A stretch of DNA of 64,000 nucleotides from Sphingomonadales bacterium (GCA_022844405.1 JALHLV010000003.1:142530-206529), one strand, 5' to 3'. Positions 16,419 to 25,277 are shown, counted from the first letter of the stretch. Made by a program: numbers and translations. Notes: generated by a model not told the origin, from the sequence alone.

Positions 16419-17330
16419 ATGATTAATGCAACGTATTTGCCCCGGCTCATGCCGGTTATTCTTCTCATGAGCATCCTTGCGGCTTGTGACCAGCCGTCCG
16501 ACACACGGACGGAAATGCTGTCGGGGCCGATGGAAACCGATATCCTCGACGACATGCCCCCGCCACCGCCGCCTCCGGACTTCAAGCCCCCGGCACCGGC
16601 TGCCGCACAGACGCGGGAACATATCGCGGTTTCTTATAGCTTTGCGCTGGAGGTTCCCGCAGATCAGATCGAAGCCATCCAGAAAAAGCATCTGGCGGAA
16701 TGCGGCAAGCTCGGCTGCAAGGTGGTCTCGACCAGCATCTTTCGCTGGCAGGAGACCAGCATTGCCAACTCGTCCATCCGGCTGTCGCCGAAGTCTTTCC
16801 AGTCCTTCGCCGGCATCGTCTCGGCCGCGCCGGCTACGGTGAGTTCACGGACGGAGAAGGCCGAGGATCAGACTCTGCCCGTGCTTGAGGTGGAAAAGCG
16901 GCTAGAACCGAAGATCGCCCTGCGTGACAGGCTCAAGGGGATGCTTACCGACCCCGGCACCACGAACGCCGCCGACCTGGCTGCCGTCGAGAAAGAACTG
17001 GCGCAGGTCCAGGGGGACATCGAAACCACGATCGCCCAGCAAAAGCACCTCCGGACTCTCACGGAAACCGTCCTCGTCGACATTAGCTACCAGGGCAAGG
17101 AAGCCGAGGTTGCCGGCCTGAACTTCGCCCCTGTCACGCTAGCCATCACCAATGCCGGCCAGACCGTTATCCGATCGGCCGCCAGCCTCGTCAGCTTCCT
17201 GGCAACGATGCTGCCGTGGATTCCGCTGATCGCCTTCGTTGGCTGGACGGTCCGCCAAGGTCTTCGCCGCTGGCGAGCCTACAACGCCCGGTCCGGCCGC
17301 CTTCAGCCCGTGCCGGCCCCTACCCCCTGA
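16419..17330 (+). CDS. DUF4349 membrane-anchored lipoprotein (copy 2)
   Basis: This 303-residue paralogue of the preceding protein has a lipobox LAAC (Cys about residue 23), then an acidic, proline-rich linker (PPPPPPDFKPPAPAAA) not found in copy 1. It shares the core SYSFALEVPADQIEAIQKKHLAEC, the coiled coil AVEKELAQVQGDIETT and a C-terminal membrane helix. The cores align throughout, so the pair arose by tandem duplication. AGGAG lies 10 bases before the ATG. The last 11 bases overlap the convergent EEP gene. Confidence 0.8.
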   Translation: MINATYLPRLMPVILLMSILAACDQPSDTRTEMLSGPMETDILDDMPPPPPPPDFKPPAPAAAQTREHIAVSYSFALEVPADQIEAIQKKHLAECGKLGCKVVSTSIFRWQETSIANSSIRLSPKSFQSFAGIVSAAPATVSSRTEKAEDQTLPVLEVEKRLEPKIALRDRLKGMLTDPGTTNAADLAAVEKELAQVQGDIETTIAQQKHLRTLTETVLVDISYQGKEAEVAGLNFAPVTLAITNAGQTVIRSAASLVSFLATMLPWIPLIAFVGWTVRQGLRRWRAYNARSGRLQPVPAPTP

Positions 17331-18267
17331 TCAACTGCTCGAGCTGCTGCAGGTCGGTATCCGTGTTGATCTGCATCCACAGCGGCAAATGGTCGGACAT
17401 CTGGTAGGTGAAGGCTTGCTTGCTCTTCATGGCGGGAAACAGCTTCTGGTAGTCGCCCTGGTAGAAGTCGACCACGCCGCCCGCGTTGCAGAAGCTTTCG
17501 TCGTAGATCGGCCGGTGCAGGATCTGGTCGTAGCGCTTGTTCCTCTCCAGGTTGCTGCCCAGATCGGCCTTCAGCAGCTTGTCCGGCACCATCAATCCCC
17601 TGGAGGTGATCGCCTTGAACAGGTCGCTGGTCTCGCTGGGGATGTTGAAGTCGCCCATGACGATGATGTCCTTGTCCTCGGCGGTCGGCTCGGCCGCCTT
17701 GTCGGCGACCCATTGGGCCAGCGCGTCCAGCTCGATCAGCCGGTTGGCCTCGCTGTCGCCCCAGCGGATATGCGTCGTCAGACAGACGAAGTCGAAATTG
17801 CCCGAGCTGAACGAGCCCATGTAAGGGCTGCGCCACCACGAGATCTTCGACAGGTACTCGGTCCCCTGCTTGACGCGCGGCGGCTGCGCTTCCGCCGCCA
17901 GGCCGTTGAAGGTGACCGCGCGCCGATCGAACAGGTAGGCGACCCGTTCCCGGTTGCCACCGGGATCGAGCATGGCGTCGGAATAGACCGCCCGCCATTC
18001 CGGGCCGAGGATGTCGATAACCTTGCGCAAGTCCGCCAGATTGTCGCGCAGCTCGACCAGGCCGATCAGGTCGAACTGGCTGAGGATTTCGGCGATGTAG
18101 AACAGCGCCGCCTTGGTGCGCGGCTTCTTGCCGAACTCGCGCACGTTCCAGGTGGCGATGTTCAGCGTCTCGTCGATCTTCGACGACGGAATCTTCGCCC
18201 TGGCGATCCGTTCCTTCAACTCGATCAGCCCCTTGGCGATCTCGTCGGTCACACCGTCATAGTTCAT
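17320..18267 (-). CDS. Endonuclease/exonuclease/phosphatase (EEP) family protein
   Basis: This 315-residue EEP-fold hydrolase shows the ordered motifs LNIATWNVREFG (about 36-47; Asn), LIGLVELRDN (Glu), THIRWGD, IIVMGDFNIPSE (Asp, Asn) and a C-terminal YQMSDHLPLW (Asp-His). Such enzymes cleave phosphodiesters in DNA, RNA, phosphoinositides or small molecules. The motifs are complete, so it should be active; the substrate is unknown. There is no signal peptide. The longer in-frame reading to 19245 crosses the next gene and is rejected. A dispersed repeat (18345-18395) lies upstream. Confidence 0.8.
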   Translation of the reverse strand: MNYDGVTDEIAKGLIELKERIARAKIPSSKIDETLNIATWNVREFGKKPRTKAALFYIAEILSQFDLIGLVELRDNLADLRKVIDILGPEWRAVYSDAMLDPGGNRERVAYLFDRRAVTFNGLAAEAQPPRVKQGTEYLSKISWWRSPYMGSFSSGNFDFVCLTTHIRWGDSEANRLIELDALAQWVADKAAEPTAEDKDIIVMGDFNIPSETSDLFKAITSRGLMVPDKLLKADLGSNLERNKRYDQILHRPIYDESFCNAGGVVDFYQGDYQKLFPAMKSKQAFTYQMSDHLPLWMQINTDTDLQQLEQLIRG

Positions 18268-18344
18268 GGAAGCCCTCCCCTCGCGGCGGCCCCCAAATGC
18301 CCGCGTCATTGTCCGCCTCGCCCGGAGGCTTGTCGATACGATTG

Positions 18345-18395
18345 TTAGAGCGCTTTCAGGCAAGGCGGAATCGCCTTGCCGCCCGAAAGCCGCGG
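18345..18395 (+). repeat. 51-bp dispersed repeat, copy A
   Basis: This copy runs from TTAGAGCGCTTTCAG to CGAAAGCCGCGG, with a central hairpin CAAGGCG-GAAT-CGCCTTG. It matches copy B (24029-24079, opposite strand) at 47 of 51 positions; a 21-bp piece recurs at 43251-43271. Both full copies lie upstream of an EEP-family gene and in the same orientation relative to it. It resembles repetitive extragenic palindromes. Confidence 0.75.
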
Positions 18396-18404
18396 CAAAA
18401 GAAT

Positions 18405-19397
18405 CTAGAGGGCCGCGGCGGCGTGCACCAGGCCCGCGCGGATCAGCGCCTCGTGGGACGGAAACCACATGCCGCCATGCTGCTTGCTCCACGCCTTGCG
18501 CGCGAAGACCGGGTCGACGCCGCGTTCGATCATCTCCAGGGCGATCTGTTCGTTGACCGCCCGCTCCTTCGCTTCGTTGCCCAGCGGCCAGATGCTCGCC
18601 GAATGGAACCCCAGCCGCGCGCCAGGGCCGATGGTCCGCCGGACGCCGCCCAGAAAGGCGATGGCGCAGCCGGACCAGCACTCGGTCGACGTGTAGGTAT
18701 CCCAGCCCTGCTCGGCGATGAAGTCCCTGATCCACCGCGACTCGCGCAGTTCGCCGCCGGCCCCGCCCAGCCTGATGCGCGTCACCGCCGGATATTTCGC
18801 GGCGGCTTCGCGCAGCGCCTTCGCGGAACCGTTGTCGAAGTAGCCGTCGAGCACCAGCTCGGTCCCGCCATGGATCGCCCGGATCGCCACGCTGCTCGGC
18901 AGGCTCTCCTGCACCCGCGCGAACGACGGCTCCAGGTTTGCCCGGACGAGACCCGGTCCCCTCGCCGCCACGGCGATGACCGCCAGGCCGGCGAGGGCGG
19001 CGACCCCATAGCCCAGCGCCCGCCCGCCGCGCCGGCCATGCGTCATGCCGGAGCGGAACAACCCCAGGCAGAGCCAGGCGGCGACAGCGAGCGCCGCGGT
19101 CCAGGCGGCGAGGCCGAGGAAGAACGCAGGCATGGGCGCGAACAGCCCGGAAGCGACCACCAGTCCAAGGCATGCCGCCATGACCGCGGCCGCCGCCGCC
19201 ACCGGCTTCCAGAGCAGCCGGGAAAGCCCCAGTTCGCCCCGCCAATAGCGTCCGACGACGCCACGGCTCGCGTGATCGGCGCCGTCATCCAAAGGAAATG
19301 CTCCGGCTGGCCATGGCCCAAGGATACGAACCGGGCGCCCGGACGACAACGGCGATCCTTGCGCCGGCGCGCGCTTTGGGTTCCGATCGACCATCAT
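18405..19397 (-). CDS. ClpP-fold-like membrane/periplasmic protein (COG3904-like)
   Basis: The 330 residues begin with a 60-residue hydrophilic leader and two or three membrane helices (about 62-145). A soluble domain follows (about 170-320) with VLDGYFDNGSAKALREAA, STECWSGCAIAFLGG and GARLGFHSA. These are the beta-alpha turns of the ClpP/crotonase-like fold seen in predicted periplasmic proteins of the COG3904 type. The SGC in place of the usual GxSxG-like elbow, and the His of GFHSA, mark the potential active site. Peptidase activity is only suggested. Confidence 0.7.
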   Translation of the reverse strand: MMVDRNPKRAPAQGSPLSSGRPVRILGPWPAGAFPLDDGADHASRGVVGRYWRGELGLSRLLWKPVAAAAAVMAACLGLVVASGLFAPMPAFFLGLAAWTAALAVAAWLCLGLFRSGMTHGRRGGRALGYGVAALAGLAVIAVAARGPGLVRANLEPSFARVQESLPSSVAIRAIHGGTELVLDGYFDNGSAKALREAAAKYPAVTRIRLGGAGGELRESRWIRDFIAEQGWDTYTSTECWSGCAIAFLGGVRRTIGPGARLGFHSASIWPLGNEAKERAVNEQIALEMIERGVDPVFARKAWSKQHGGMWFPSHEALIRAGLVHAAAAL

Positions 19398-19417
19398 CGG
19401 CGGCCAAAGGCACCATC

Positions 19418-19525
19418 ATGCGTCACGCACTCCTTGCCCCGACCATCCTCGCCGTGGTGCCCGGCGTCGCATTCGCGGCCCAGACGCACATGCGCTCCGG
19501 CCGTCATGGATCGCGGCGCGCCTGA
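19418..19525 (+). CDS. Possible 35-residue exported peptide
   Basis: A short frame encodes a basic start and a hydrophobic stretch ending VAFAAQ, which is a believable signal peptide, and only 13 further residues rich in Arg and His. It lies 135 bases before the NPLYxES repeat protein. It may be the broken start of a longer exported protein. No ribosome-binding site is convincing. Confidence 0.25.
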   Translation: MRHALLAPTILAVVPGVAFAAQTHMRSGRHGSRRA

Positions 19526-19660
19526 TCGGGCGCTCCAAGCCGAGACGGACAATGCGAGGCCCCGCTTCTTCGACGACCGAGCCTGCTGACACTGCCCGGA
19601 TACAGGATCATACTGACCCAACAGCCACCCGTACCGGCGGCTGGGCCAGGGAGGAACCTC

Positions 19661-19993
19661 ATGCGCACTTTGCTACTCTGCGGCGCCGTCGTCGGCGTGC
19701 TGACCGCCGTCGAAACGCCGGCGGTGGCGGCTGATGAAGCCGCCACCGGGAAATCCGGCATGAGTTCGGCGAACAGCAACCCGCTTTACCGGGAGTCCGC
19801 CACGAAGCACTCATCCGATGCGTCGGCGGGGAAGGGCGGCGAGAAGACGGCGCCGACCAAATCCGATGTGGGTCCGGTCAAGTGGATGGCGCCGGAGGCC
19901 ACCTCGAAGGACCGGATGAGCGGCGCACAGACCAACCCGCTTTATCAGGAGTCCGGCAGCAAGGGCGAAAACCCGCTGCACGAGACCAAGTAG
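19661..19993 (+). CDS. Exported NPLYxES-repeat protein
   Basis: This 110-residue protein has a signal peptide (MRTLLLCGAVVGVLTAVETP, cleavage after AVAA). The mature part is Ser/Lys/Gly rich with three copies of a short motif: SSANSNPLYRES, SGAQTNPLYQES and a shorter ENPLHET at the very end. AGGGAGGA lies five bases before the ATG, a strong site. The mature protein looks disordered. I know no function for this motif. Confidence 0.6.
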   Translation: MRTLLLCGAVVGVLTAVETPAVAADEAATGKSGMSSANSNPLYRESATKHSSDASAGKGGEKTAPTKSDVGPVKWMAPEATSKDRMSGAQTNPLYQESGSKGENPLHETK

Positions 19994-20006
19994 CCCGGCC
20001 GCGCGT

Positions 20007-20918
20007 TCAGCGCGCCCGCTGGTGCTCCGGCACGGGGCGGAGCTGCGGGTACCAGGGCGAACGCAGCGGATCGCCGGGCTTGAGCTGCAGCGACAGGCCG
20101 GGCGTCAGCGGCACCGTCGGCCGCGACGCCGGGCGCCTGGCATAGACGATGTCCTCACCGTAGCAGCGTATGGTGATCGCCCGGCGCCTGCCGCCTTCGG
20201 GCGTCCAGCCGCCGCCATGCAGCACGCCCGGATGCAGCAGGATCACGTCGCCCGGCTCGATGTCGAACGACACGATGTTCCACTTGTCGCGCTCGGCCTC
20301 GATATTGGGCAGCGGCGGCAGCTCCTCGCCATAGTAGGGCCGTGTCGGGTCAACCGACACGTCCTTCGGGCTGAAGCCGTCATAGCGGGTGGTGCGGTGG
20401 CTGCCCGGGATCATCTCCAGGCACAGCTCCTTCGGCAGCGGGTCCAGGCTGATCCACATGGAGGCGATCTGCTCGCCTTCCAGCGGCCAGTAGGGCATGT
20501 CCTGGTGCCAGGGCGTGCGGTTGCCCTTGCCTTCCTTGATGAAGAACTCGTCCGAGTAGTACCAGATGCGCTCGGATCCCAGCAGCAGCGACATCATGTC
20601 GGCGATGGGAGAATCGTACATCAGCCGCTGCAATTCGAAGCTGTGCTCGAAATTCCGCACGGTTTCGGTGAACTCGCCCGACTCGCCCTGGAAGAACTTG
20701 TGCTTGAACTGGGCGCCGCTTCCCAGCACCCGCTGCAGCCCCAGCTCGATCAGCAGCAGCCATTCGGGATGCAGCGCCTGGCGCAGGAACACCACGCCAT
20801 CGCGCTTGTATTGCTCGCGAATTTCCGGCGTGATCAGACCGCGCCAGTCCGCCCAGCCCGGTTGCGCGGCGCCGACCGTGACCGGATCGGTATACTCCCG
20901 GGTCGTGACATTGGGCAT
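20007..20918 (-). CDS. Phytanoyl-CoA dioxygenase (PhyH) family protein
   Basis: This 303-residue Fe(II)/2-oxoglutarate oxygenase has the facial triad as HQD in TPWHQDMPYWP (about residues 140-143) and a distal His in ILLHPGVLHGGGW (about 232-240), followed by the Arg of RRRAITIR that binds 2-oxoglutarate. PhyH-type enzymes hydroxylate lipids, acyl-CoAs or small metabolites. The ATG at 20918 has GGGGAGG upstream. It is monocistronic; the substrate is unknown. Confidence 0.85.
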   Translation of the reverse strand: MPNVTTREYTDPVTVGAAQPGWADWRGLITPEIREQYKRDGVVFLRQALHPEWLLLIELGLQRVLGSGAQFKHKFFQGESGEFTETVRNFEHSFELQRLMYDSPIADMMSLLLGSERIWYYSDEFFIKEGKGNRTPWHQDMPYWPLEGEQIASMWISLDPLPKELCLEMIPGSHRTTRYDGFSPKDVSVDPTRPYYGEELPPLPNIEAERDKWNIVSFDIEPGDVILLHPGVLHGGGWTPEGGRRRAITIRCYGEDIVYARRPASRPTVPLTPGLSLQLKPGDPLRSPWYPQLRPVPEHQRAR

Positions 20919-21132
20919 CGCAAACCTCCCCGATTTCGAAAATCCGCCTGTCGCCGCCAATGGTTGCCGAGGATGCCGGGCTGGTCAACGCGCCATTTCC
21001 CGCGGACTTCAAGGGCCGTTCCGAAATTTGACTCCATGCCGCCCGGCAAATGCGACAGGATGTGCGATTGATTGATGAAGGAAGCCTGCGGGGGCGGGCG
21101 CGCATGAAGCACACCGTCGGCGCTATAGCGAC

Positions 21133-22377
21133 ATGATCAATTACGACCGTGGCATCAGAGGCGACGCCGAAAGACTCGTAGCGCGCCGGTTCACGCTTGC
21201 CTATGTGCTCGCGGTCGCCTTGATCGCGCTGCTGTCCGCCATTTCCCACGGCGTGCTCGACATCGTCATCAGCCAACAGCGCGATTCCGCCAACGTCATC
21301 ACCGTCGCCGGGCATCAGCGCATGCTGTCGCAGCGCATCGCCCTGCTGTCCAGCGACCTGTCGGCCGGCGACAAGTCCGCACGGGAACCGCTGACCGACG
21401 CCATCAATCTGATGGAGCGGTCACAGAACGCCCTGATCCATGGCGGCGACCTCGATATCGTCGGCCCGCCGTCGGAGGACGCCTACGCCCTCTATTTCCA
21501 GGGCGATGATCCGCTCGACCCGGCGGTGCGCCAGTTCCTCGCCCAGGCCCGCCTGATCGCCCATCCGGAACGTGGACAGGATGTCGCCCTGGCGCTGCGC
21601 CATGTCAGGCTGTCGGCACGCGATACCCTGCCGCCCCTCCTCGATAACGCGGTCACCGTGTTCGCGGCCCAGGCCAACGACCGGATCACGTGGCTACAGC
21701 GGGCCCAGCGGGTGATCCTGACGGTGCTGTTCGCGACCCTGGCGGCCGAGGCGATCCTGATCTTCCGCCCACTGGTGCTTCGCCTTGGCGGGTATATTTC
21801 CGGTCTGACCGAACTCGCCACACGGGACAGCCTGACCGGGCTGTACAACCGCCGCTACTTCCTCGAGATCGCCCAGCAGATGTTGCTGATGTCGCGCCGA
21901 GGCACGTCGCCCACGGCGGTGCTCGCCCTCGACCTCGACAATTTCAAGCGCATCAACGACACCCTCGGCCACCGCGCCGGCGATGCCGCGCTGCGCCGCT
22001 TCTCCGAGATCGTGCGCAGCACCGTCCGGCGCAGCGACCTGATCGGCCGCATGGGCGGCGAGGAGTTCGCGATCGTCCTATCGGGTGTCGACCGGCACGC
22101 GGCCCGCATCGTCGCCGAAAAGCTCCGCCGGTCGTTCGAGGCCGACAAGCCCAAGGATTCGCCGCCGTTCACCGCCAGCATCGGCGTCGTGCTTGCCGGG
22201 GAAACCGACACCATCTCGGACCTGCTCAACCATGCCGACGCCGCTGTCTACCTGGCCAAGCAGAACGGCCGCAACCGGGTGGAGTTCTATACCCACGGCA
22301 CCGAAGCACGGCGCGCGCCGCAGAACCGCGACGCCTCCGAACCCGACGCCGCGCCCGGCAAGAGCGTGAACGTCTGA
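21133..22377 (+). CDS. Diguanylate cyclase with PilJ-like periplasmic sensor
   Basis: This 414-residue membrane protein has a TM helix (about 22-44), a periplasmic helical sensor with VAGHQRMLSQRIALLSSDL (the PilJ/NarX-type signature, about residues 58-76), a second TM helix (about 195-215) and a GGDEF domain (about 230-395). The cyclase motif is GGEEF, preceded by RDSLTGLYNRRYF. RRSD five residues before GGEEF is an intact allosteric inhibition site. It should make c-di-GMP in response to a periplasmic signal. Confidence 0.9.
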   Translation: MINYDRGIRGDAERLVARRFTLAYVLAVALIALLSAISHGVLDIVISQQRDSANVITVAGHQRMLSQRIALLSSDLSAGDKSAREPLTDAINLMERSQNALIHGGDLDIVGPPSEDAYALYFQGDDPLDPAVRQFLAQARLIAHPERGQDVALALRHVRLSARDTLPPLLDNAVTVFAAQANDRITWLQRAQRVILTVLFATLAAEAILIFRPLVLRLGGYISGLTELATRDSLTGLYNRRYFLEIAQQMLLMSRRGTSPTAVLALDLDNFKRINDTLGHRAGDAALRRFSEIVRSTVRRSDLIGRMGGEEFAIVLSGVDRHAARIVAEKLRRSFEADKPKDSPPFTASIGVVLAGETDTISDLLNHADAAVYLAKQNGRNRVEFYTHGTEARRAPQNRDASEPDAAPGKSVNV

Positions 22378-22452
22378 TTGCGCCTGCGGGCGGATCGAAC
22401 CTATACCCTATCATGACGTTAGTCGTTTGATCGGCCCCGGTAGGGAAATACC

Positions 22453-23895
22453 GTGACATCCTGGAACGCCTCTCTCGCGCTGGCCCATGTCGTCGCCTCC
22501 CTGTTCGTCACGGCGCATGTGCTGCTCAACAATCGCGACGTGCGCGCGGCGATCGGCTGGATCGGCGTCGCCTGGCTGTCGCCGGGTATCGGCCCGTTCC
22601 TGTACTACGCCTTCGGCATCAACCGGGTGACCCGCCGGGCGCTGCGCCTGCCCATGCCGTCGCCGCGCCGCTCGTCGCGCGGCCGCGGCGCCGGGCCGGA
22701 TCCCAGCTCGACGGAGCGGGAGATGGTGGCCGAGCAGCTGCCCGAGCAGATCGCCACCATCGCCGCCGTCGCCGCCAAGGTGACCGAGCTGCCCCTGCTC
22801 CCCGGCAACAGCGTCGACCTGCTGGAAAGCGGCGACGACGCCTATCCGGTCATGCTGGCGGCGATCGAGAACGCCCGCGCCAGCATCGCCGTCATGTCCT
22901 ACATTTTCCGCGCCGACGAGGTGGGCACCGCCTTCATCGACGCGCTCGCCCGCGCCAGGGTCCGGGGCGTCGAGATCCGCGTCCTCGTCGACGGCATCGG
23001 CGGAGGCTATCTCTGGTCGCCGGCGGTCCGGCGCATGCGGGCGGCAGGCATTCCGGTCGAGCGCTTCATGCACTACGTGCTGCCGTGGCGCATGCCCTTC
23101 CTCAACATGCGCTCGCACAAGAAGGTGCTGGTGATCGACGGTGTGCTGGGCTTCACCGGCGGCCTCAACCTGGGCAACGAGAACACCCGCATCCTGCACC
23201 GCCGCCGCCAGGTCACGGACGTGCATTTCCGCGTCGCCGGGCCGGTGGTCGGCCAGCTCATGCTGACCTTCGCCGAAGACTGGTTCTTCACCCACAGGGA
23301 GGTGCTCGACGATCCGATCTGGTGGCCCGACATCCCATCCGCCGGCGGCGTCATGGCGCGCGGCGTCAGCTCGGGACCCGACGACCGGCTGGGCGAACTG
23401 GAATCGGTGATGGCGGTGGCGGTGTGCGAAGCCAAGCACCGCATCCGCATCGTTTCGCCCTATTTCCTGCCCGACCAGCGGCTGGCGTCGGCGTTGCTGC
23501 TGGCGGCGCTCAGAGGCGTCGACGTCCAGCTCGTCATCCCGGAGAGGTCCGACCATCCGATCGTCGACTGGGCCATGCGGTCGCATCTGGAGGAGTTCCT
23601 GCAGGTCGGCATCGCCTGCCACATGACGCCGCCGCCGTTCGACCACTCCAAGCTGATCACCGTCGATGGCGCCTGGAGCCTGCTGGGCAGCGCCAACTGG
23701 GACGTGCGCAGCCTGCGCCTGAATTTCGAGTTCAACCTGGAATGCTATGGCGAGGAAACCGCCGCGGTCATCGACCGGCTGATCGACGGCAAGATCGCCA
23801 GGGCGAAAATCCTGTCGGCCAAGAAGCTTTCCAGCCGCAGCCTGCCGATCCGCTTCCGCGACGCCGCCACCAGACTGATGCTGCCTTATCTTTGA
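22453..23895 (+). CDS. cls: Cardiolipin synthase-like phospholipase D family protein
   Basis: This 480-residue protein has two N-terminal membrane segments (about 8-25 and 34-56) and two PLD HKD motifs: SHKKVLVIDGVLGFTGGLN (about 216-234) and DHSKLITVDGAWSLLGSANWD (about 396-416). This architecture is that of bacterial cardiolipin synthases, which condense two phosphatidylglycerols. The start is GTG. It sits upstream of an EEP-family gene; such pairs occur in other proteobacteria, but here a 51-bp repeat lies between them. Confidence 0.85.
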   Translation: MTSWNASLALAHVVASLFVTAHVLLNNRDVRAAIGWIGVAWLSPGIGPFLYYAFGINRVTRRALRLPMPSPRRSSRGRGAGPDPSSTEREMVAEQLPEQIATIAAVAAKVTELPLLPGNSVDLLESGDDAYPVMLAAIENARASIAVMSYIFRADEVGTAFIDALARARVRGVEIRVLVDGIGGGYLWSPAVRRMRAAGIPVERFMHYVLPWRMPFLNMRSHKKVLVIDGVLGFTGGLNLGNENTRILHRRRQVTDVHFRVAGPVVGQLMLTFAEDWFFTHREVLDDPIWWPDIPSAGGVMARGVSSGPDDRLGELESVMAVAVCEAKHRIRIVSPYFLPDQRLASALLLAALRGVDVQLVIPERSDHPIVDWAMRSHLEEFLQVGIACHMTPPPFDHSKLITVDGAWSLLGSANWDVRSLRLNFEFNLECYGEETAAVIDRLIDGKIARAKILSAKKLSSRSLPIRFRDAATRLMLPYL

Positions 23896-24028
23896 GCCGG
23901 CTCGCGCTGATTGTCTTGCGGGCGGGAACTTCGCTCCCCATTTGCGATTAACCTCGTGCCATCAACCTGGCGACGTGCCCGCCTTGGAGCGGTTTCAGCC
24001 GACGCTGAACCGCTCTGGCGTCTTGCTA

Positions 24029-24079
24029 CCGCGGCTTTCGGACGCCAAGGCGATTCCGCCTGGGCTGAAAGCGCTCTAA
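24029..24079 (-). repeat. 51-bp dispersed repeat, copy B
   Basis: On the minus strand this reads from TTAGAGCGCTTTCAG to CGAAAGCCGCGG and matches copy A (18345-18395) with four mismatches. Just outside it, from about 23990 to 24016, lies a second inverted repeat (AGCGGTTTCAGC and GCTGAACCGCT) that repeats part of the motif. It ends 10 bases before the EEP gene start, so it is in that gene's leader. Confidence 0.75.
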
Positions 24080-24089
24080 GGAATCCGAC

Positions 24090-24725
24090 GTGAAGGTAGT
24101 CAGCTGGAATCTCCTGCGCCTCGATCAGGGCGGTGCGACGGTGAAGGATATCGCCGCGCTGATAGAGGAGCAGAAGCCCGACCTCGTGCTGTTGCAGGAA
24201 GCGTTCCGCGACGTGGAAAGCCTGCCGGACATGATCGGCGGCACCCTGTTCCACGAACCCATGCCGTCACGGCTGTACGGCCTCGCCGCCTGGAGCCCGC
24301 ACGACGTCAAGCCCCGCGAGGCCATGACCCTGCCGGTGTCGCGGATGCCCGGGCGCCTGCCGCCGCGCGTCGCCCAGCTGCTGCATGTGGGTGACATCAC
24401 CTTCGCCAACGTACATCTGTCCCATGGCCAGTGGCTCAACCGCTGGCAGCTCATGCGGCTGTCCAACGCCCTGCGCGGTCCGGCCGCGGTGATCGGCGAC
24501 TTCAATGCCGTCGGGCCGACCATGCTGCCGGGCTTCCGCGATATCGGGCCGCGCGGCCACACCCACATGTGCGGCACCATGATACCACTGCGGCTCGACC
24601 GCTGCCTGGCGCGCGGCGTCCGCTGCCTGCGCGGCTCGATCCTCGACCGGGGCTCGTCCGATCATCACCCGATCGTGCTGAAACTGCAGGCCGACCATCA
24701 CGCCACGCTCGCCGCCGCGGAATAG
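24090..24725 (+). CDS. Endonuclease/exonuclease/phosphatase family protein
   Basis: This compact 211-residue EEP-fold hydrolase has the motifs VVSWNLLRLDQ (Asn8), LVLLQEAFRD (Glu), TFANVHLSHGQ (His), AAVIGDFNAVG (Asp, Asn) and a C-terminal GSSDHHPIVLKL (Asp-His). All catalytic positions of the family are present. It may be co-transcribed with the cardiolipin-synthase-like gene about 190 bases upstream, which would suggest a role in lipid or cyclic-phosphodiester turnover; this is inference. Confidence 0.8.
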   Translation: MKVVSWNLLRLDQGGATVKDIAALIEEQKPDLVLLQEAFRDVESLPDMIGGTLFHEPMPSRLYGLAAWSPHDVKPREAMTLPVSRMPGRLPPRVAQLLHVGDITFANVHLSHGQWLNRWQLMRLSNALRGPAAVIGDFNAVGPTMLPGFRDIGPRGHTHMCGTMIPLRLDRCLARGVRCLRGSILDRGSSDHHPIVLKLQADHHATLAAAE

Positions 24726-24758
24726 GGGAATCGTTCGGTCGAACGGCAGGCCGGTTCT

Positions 24759-25094
24759 CTAGAGAGAGGCCCGGGCCGCCAGCGCGTGGGCTTCCGCCTC
24801 GCTGATGACGTGCAGCAGGCAGTGGTCGTTGACCCGGTCGGCCGGGATCAGGAACTCGCGCCGGCCGGCGTCGCCGCCGACCCATTCGAACTCGGTCAGC
24901 TCCTGCTCGCTCAACATCAACTCGATCTCGACGGCGGCGAACGGACCGTCCATGTCGTCGGTGGCCGGCCGGTCGGAGAAACGCACGCCCGCATAGCCCG
25001 AGCGCGAGCGGTAGCCCGCCGCGCTGTCACGGAAGCCTTCGCTGAGGATGCGGCGCAGGTTGTTCCGCGCCGTGAGATGGTAGAGCGTCGTCAT
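24759..25094 (-). CDS. Small ADP-ribosyltransferase-like protein
   Basis: This 111-residue protein starts TTLYHLTARNNLRRILSEGF, a sequence pattern seen at the start of DarT, KptA and related ADP-ribosyltransferase folds (His in the first strand, then a helix with ILxxGF). GVRFSDRP follows at about residue 38 and a late REFLIPADRV (Glu near 80) could be the catalytic acid. GGGAGTGG precedes the ATG. It is shorter than known enzymes of the fold. It is divergent from selO, with no macrodomain partner next to it. Assignment is by motif resemblance only. Confidence 0.5.
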   Translation of the reverse strand: MTTLYHLTARNNLRRILSEGFRDSAAGYRSRSGYAGVRFSDRPATDDMDGPFAAVEIELMLSEQELTEFEWVGGDAGRREFLIPADRVNDHCLLHVISEAEAHALAARASL

Positions 25095-25277
25095 TCCACC
25101 ACTCCCTGTGCCGGTTGAACTGATCGGGTGCCTTGCTGAGGTGGATATAGACCTGGTTTCATGGCCTGCGAGGGGCGCTTCCATGAACTTTTGGTTTCGC
25201 CCGGCGCCGGACAAGATGGGCCGTTGACAGCATGGACCCTCGTCCGCCACACAGGGCGCTGCATGGAAGGAGACACC

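Noticed and set aside
17320..19245. A 641-codon frame fusing the EEP gene to upstream sequence
   Set aside because: The N-terminal half is the wrong frame of the ClpP-like gene and crosses repeat A; the EEP gene starts at 18267.
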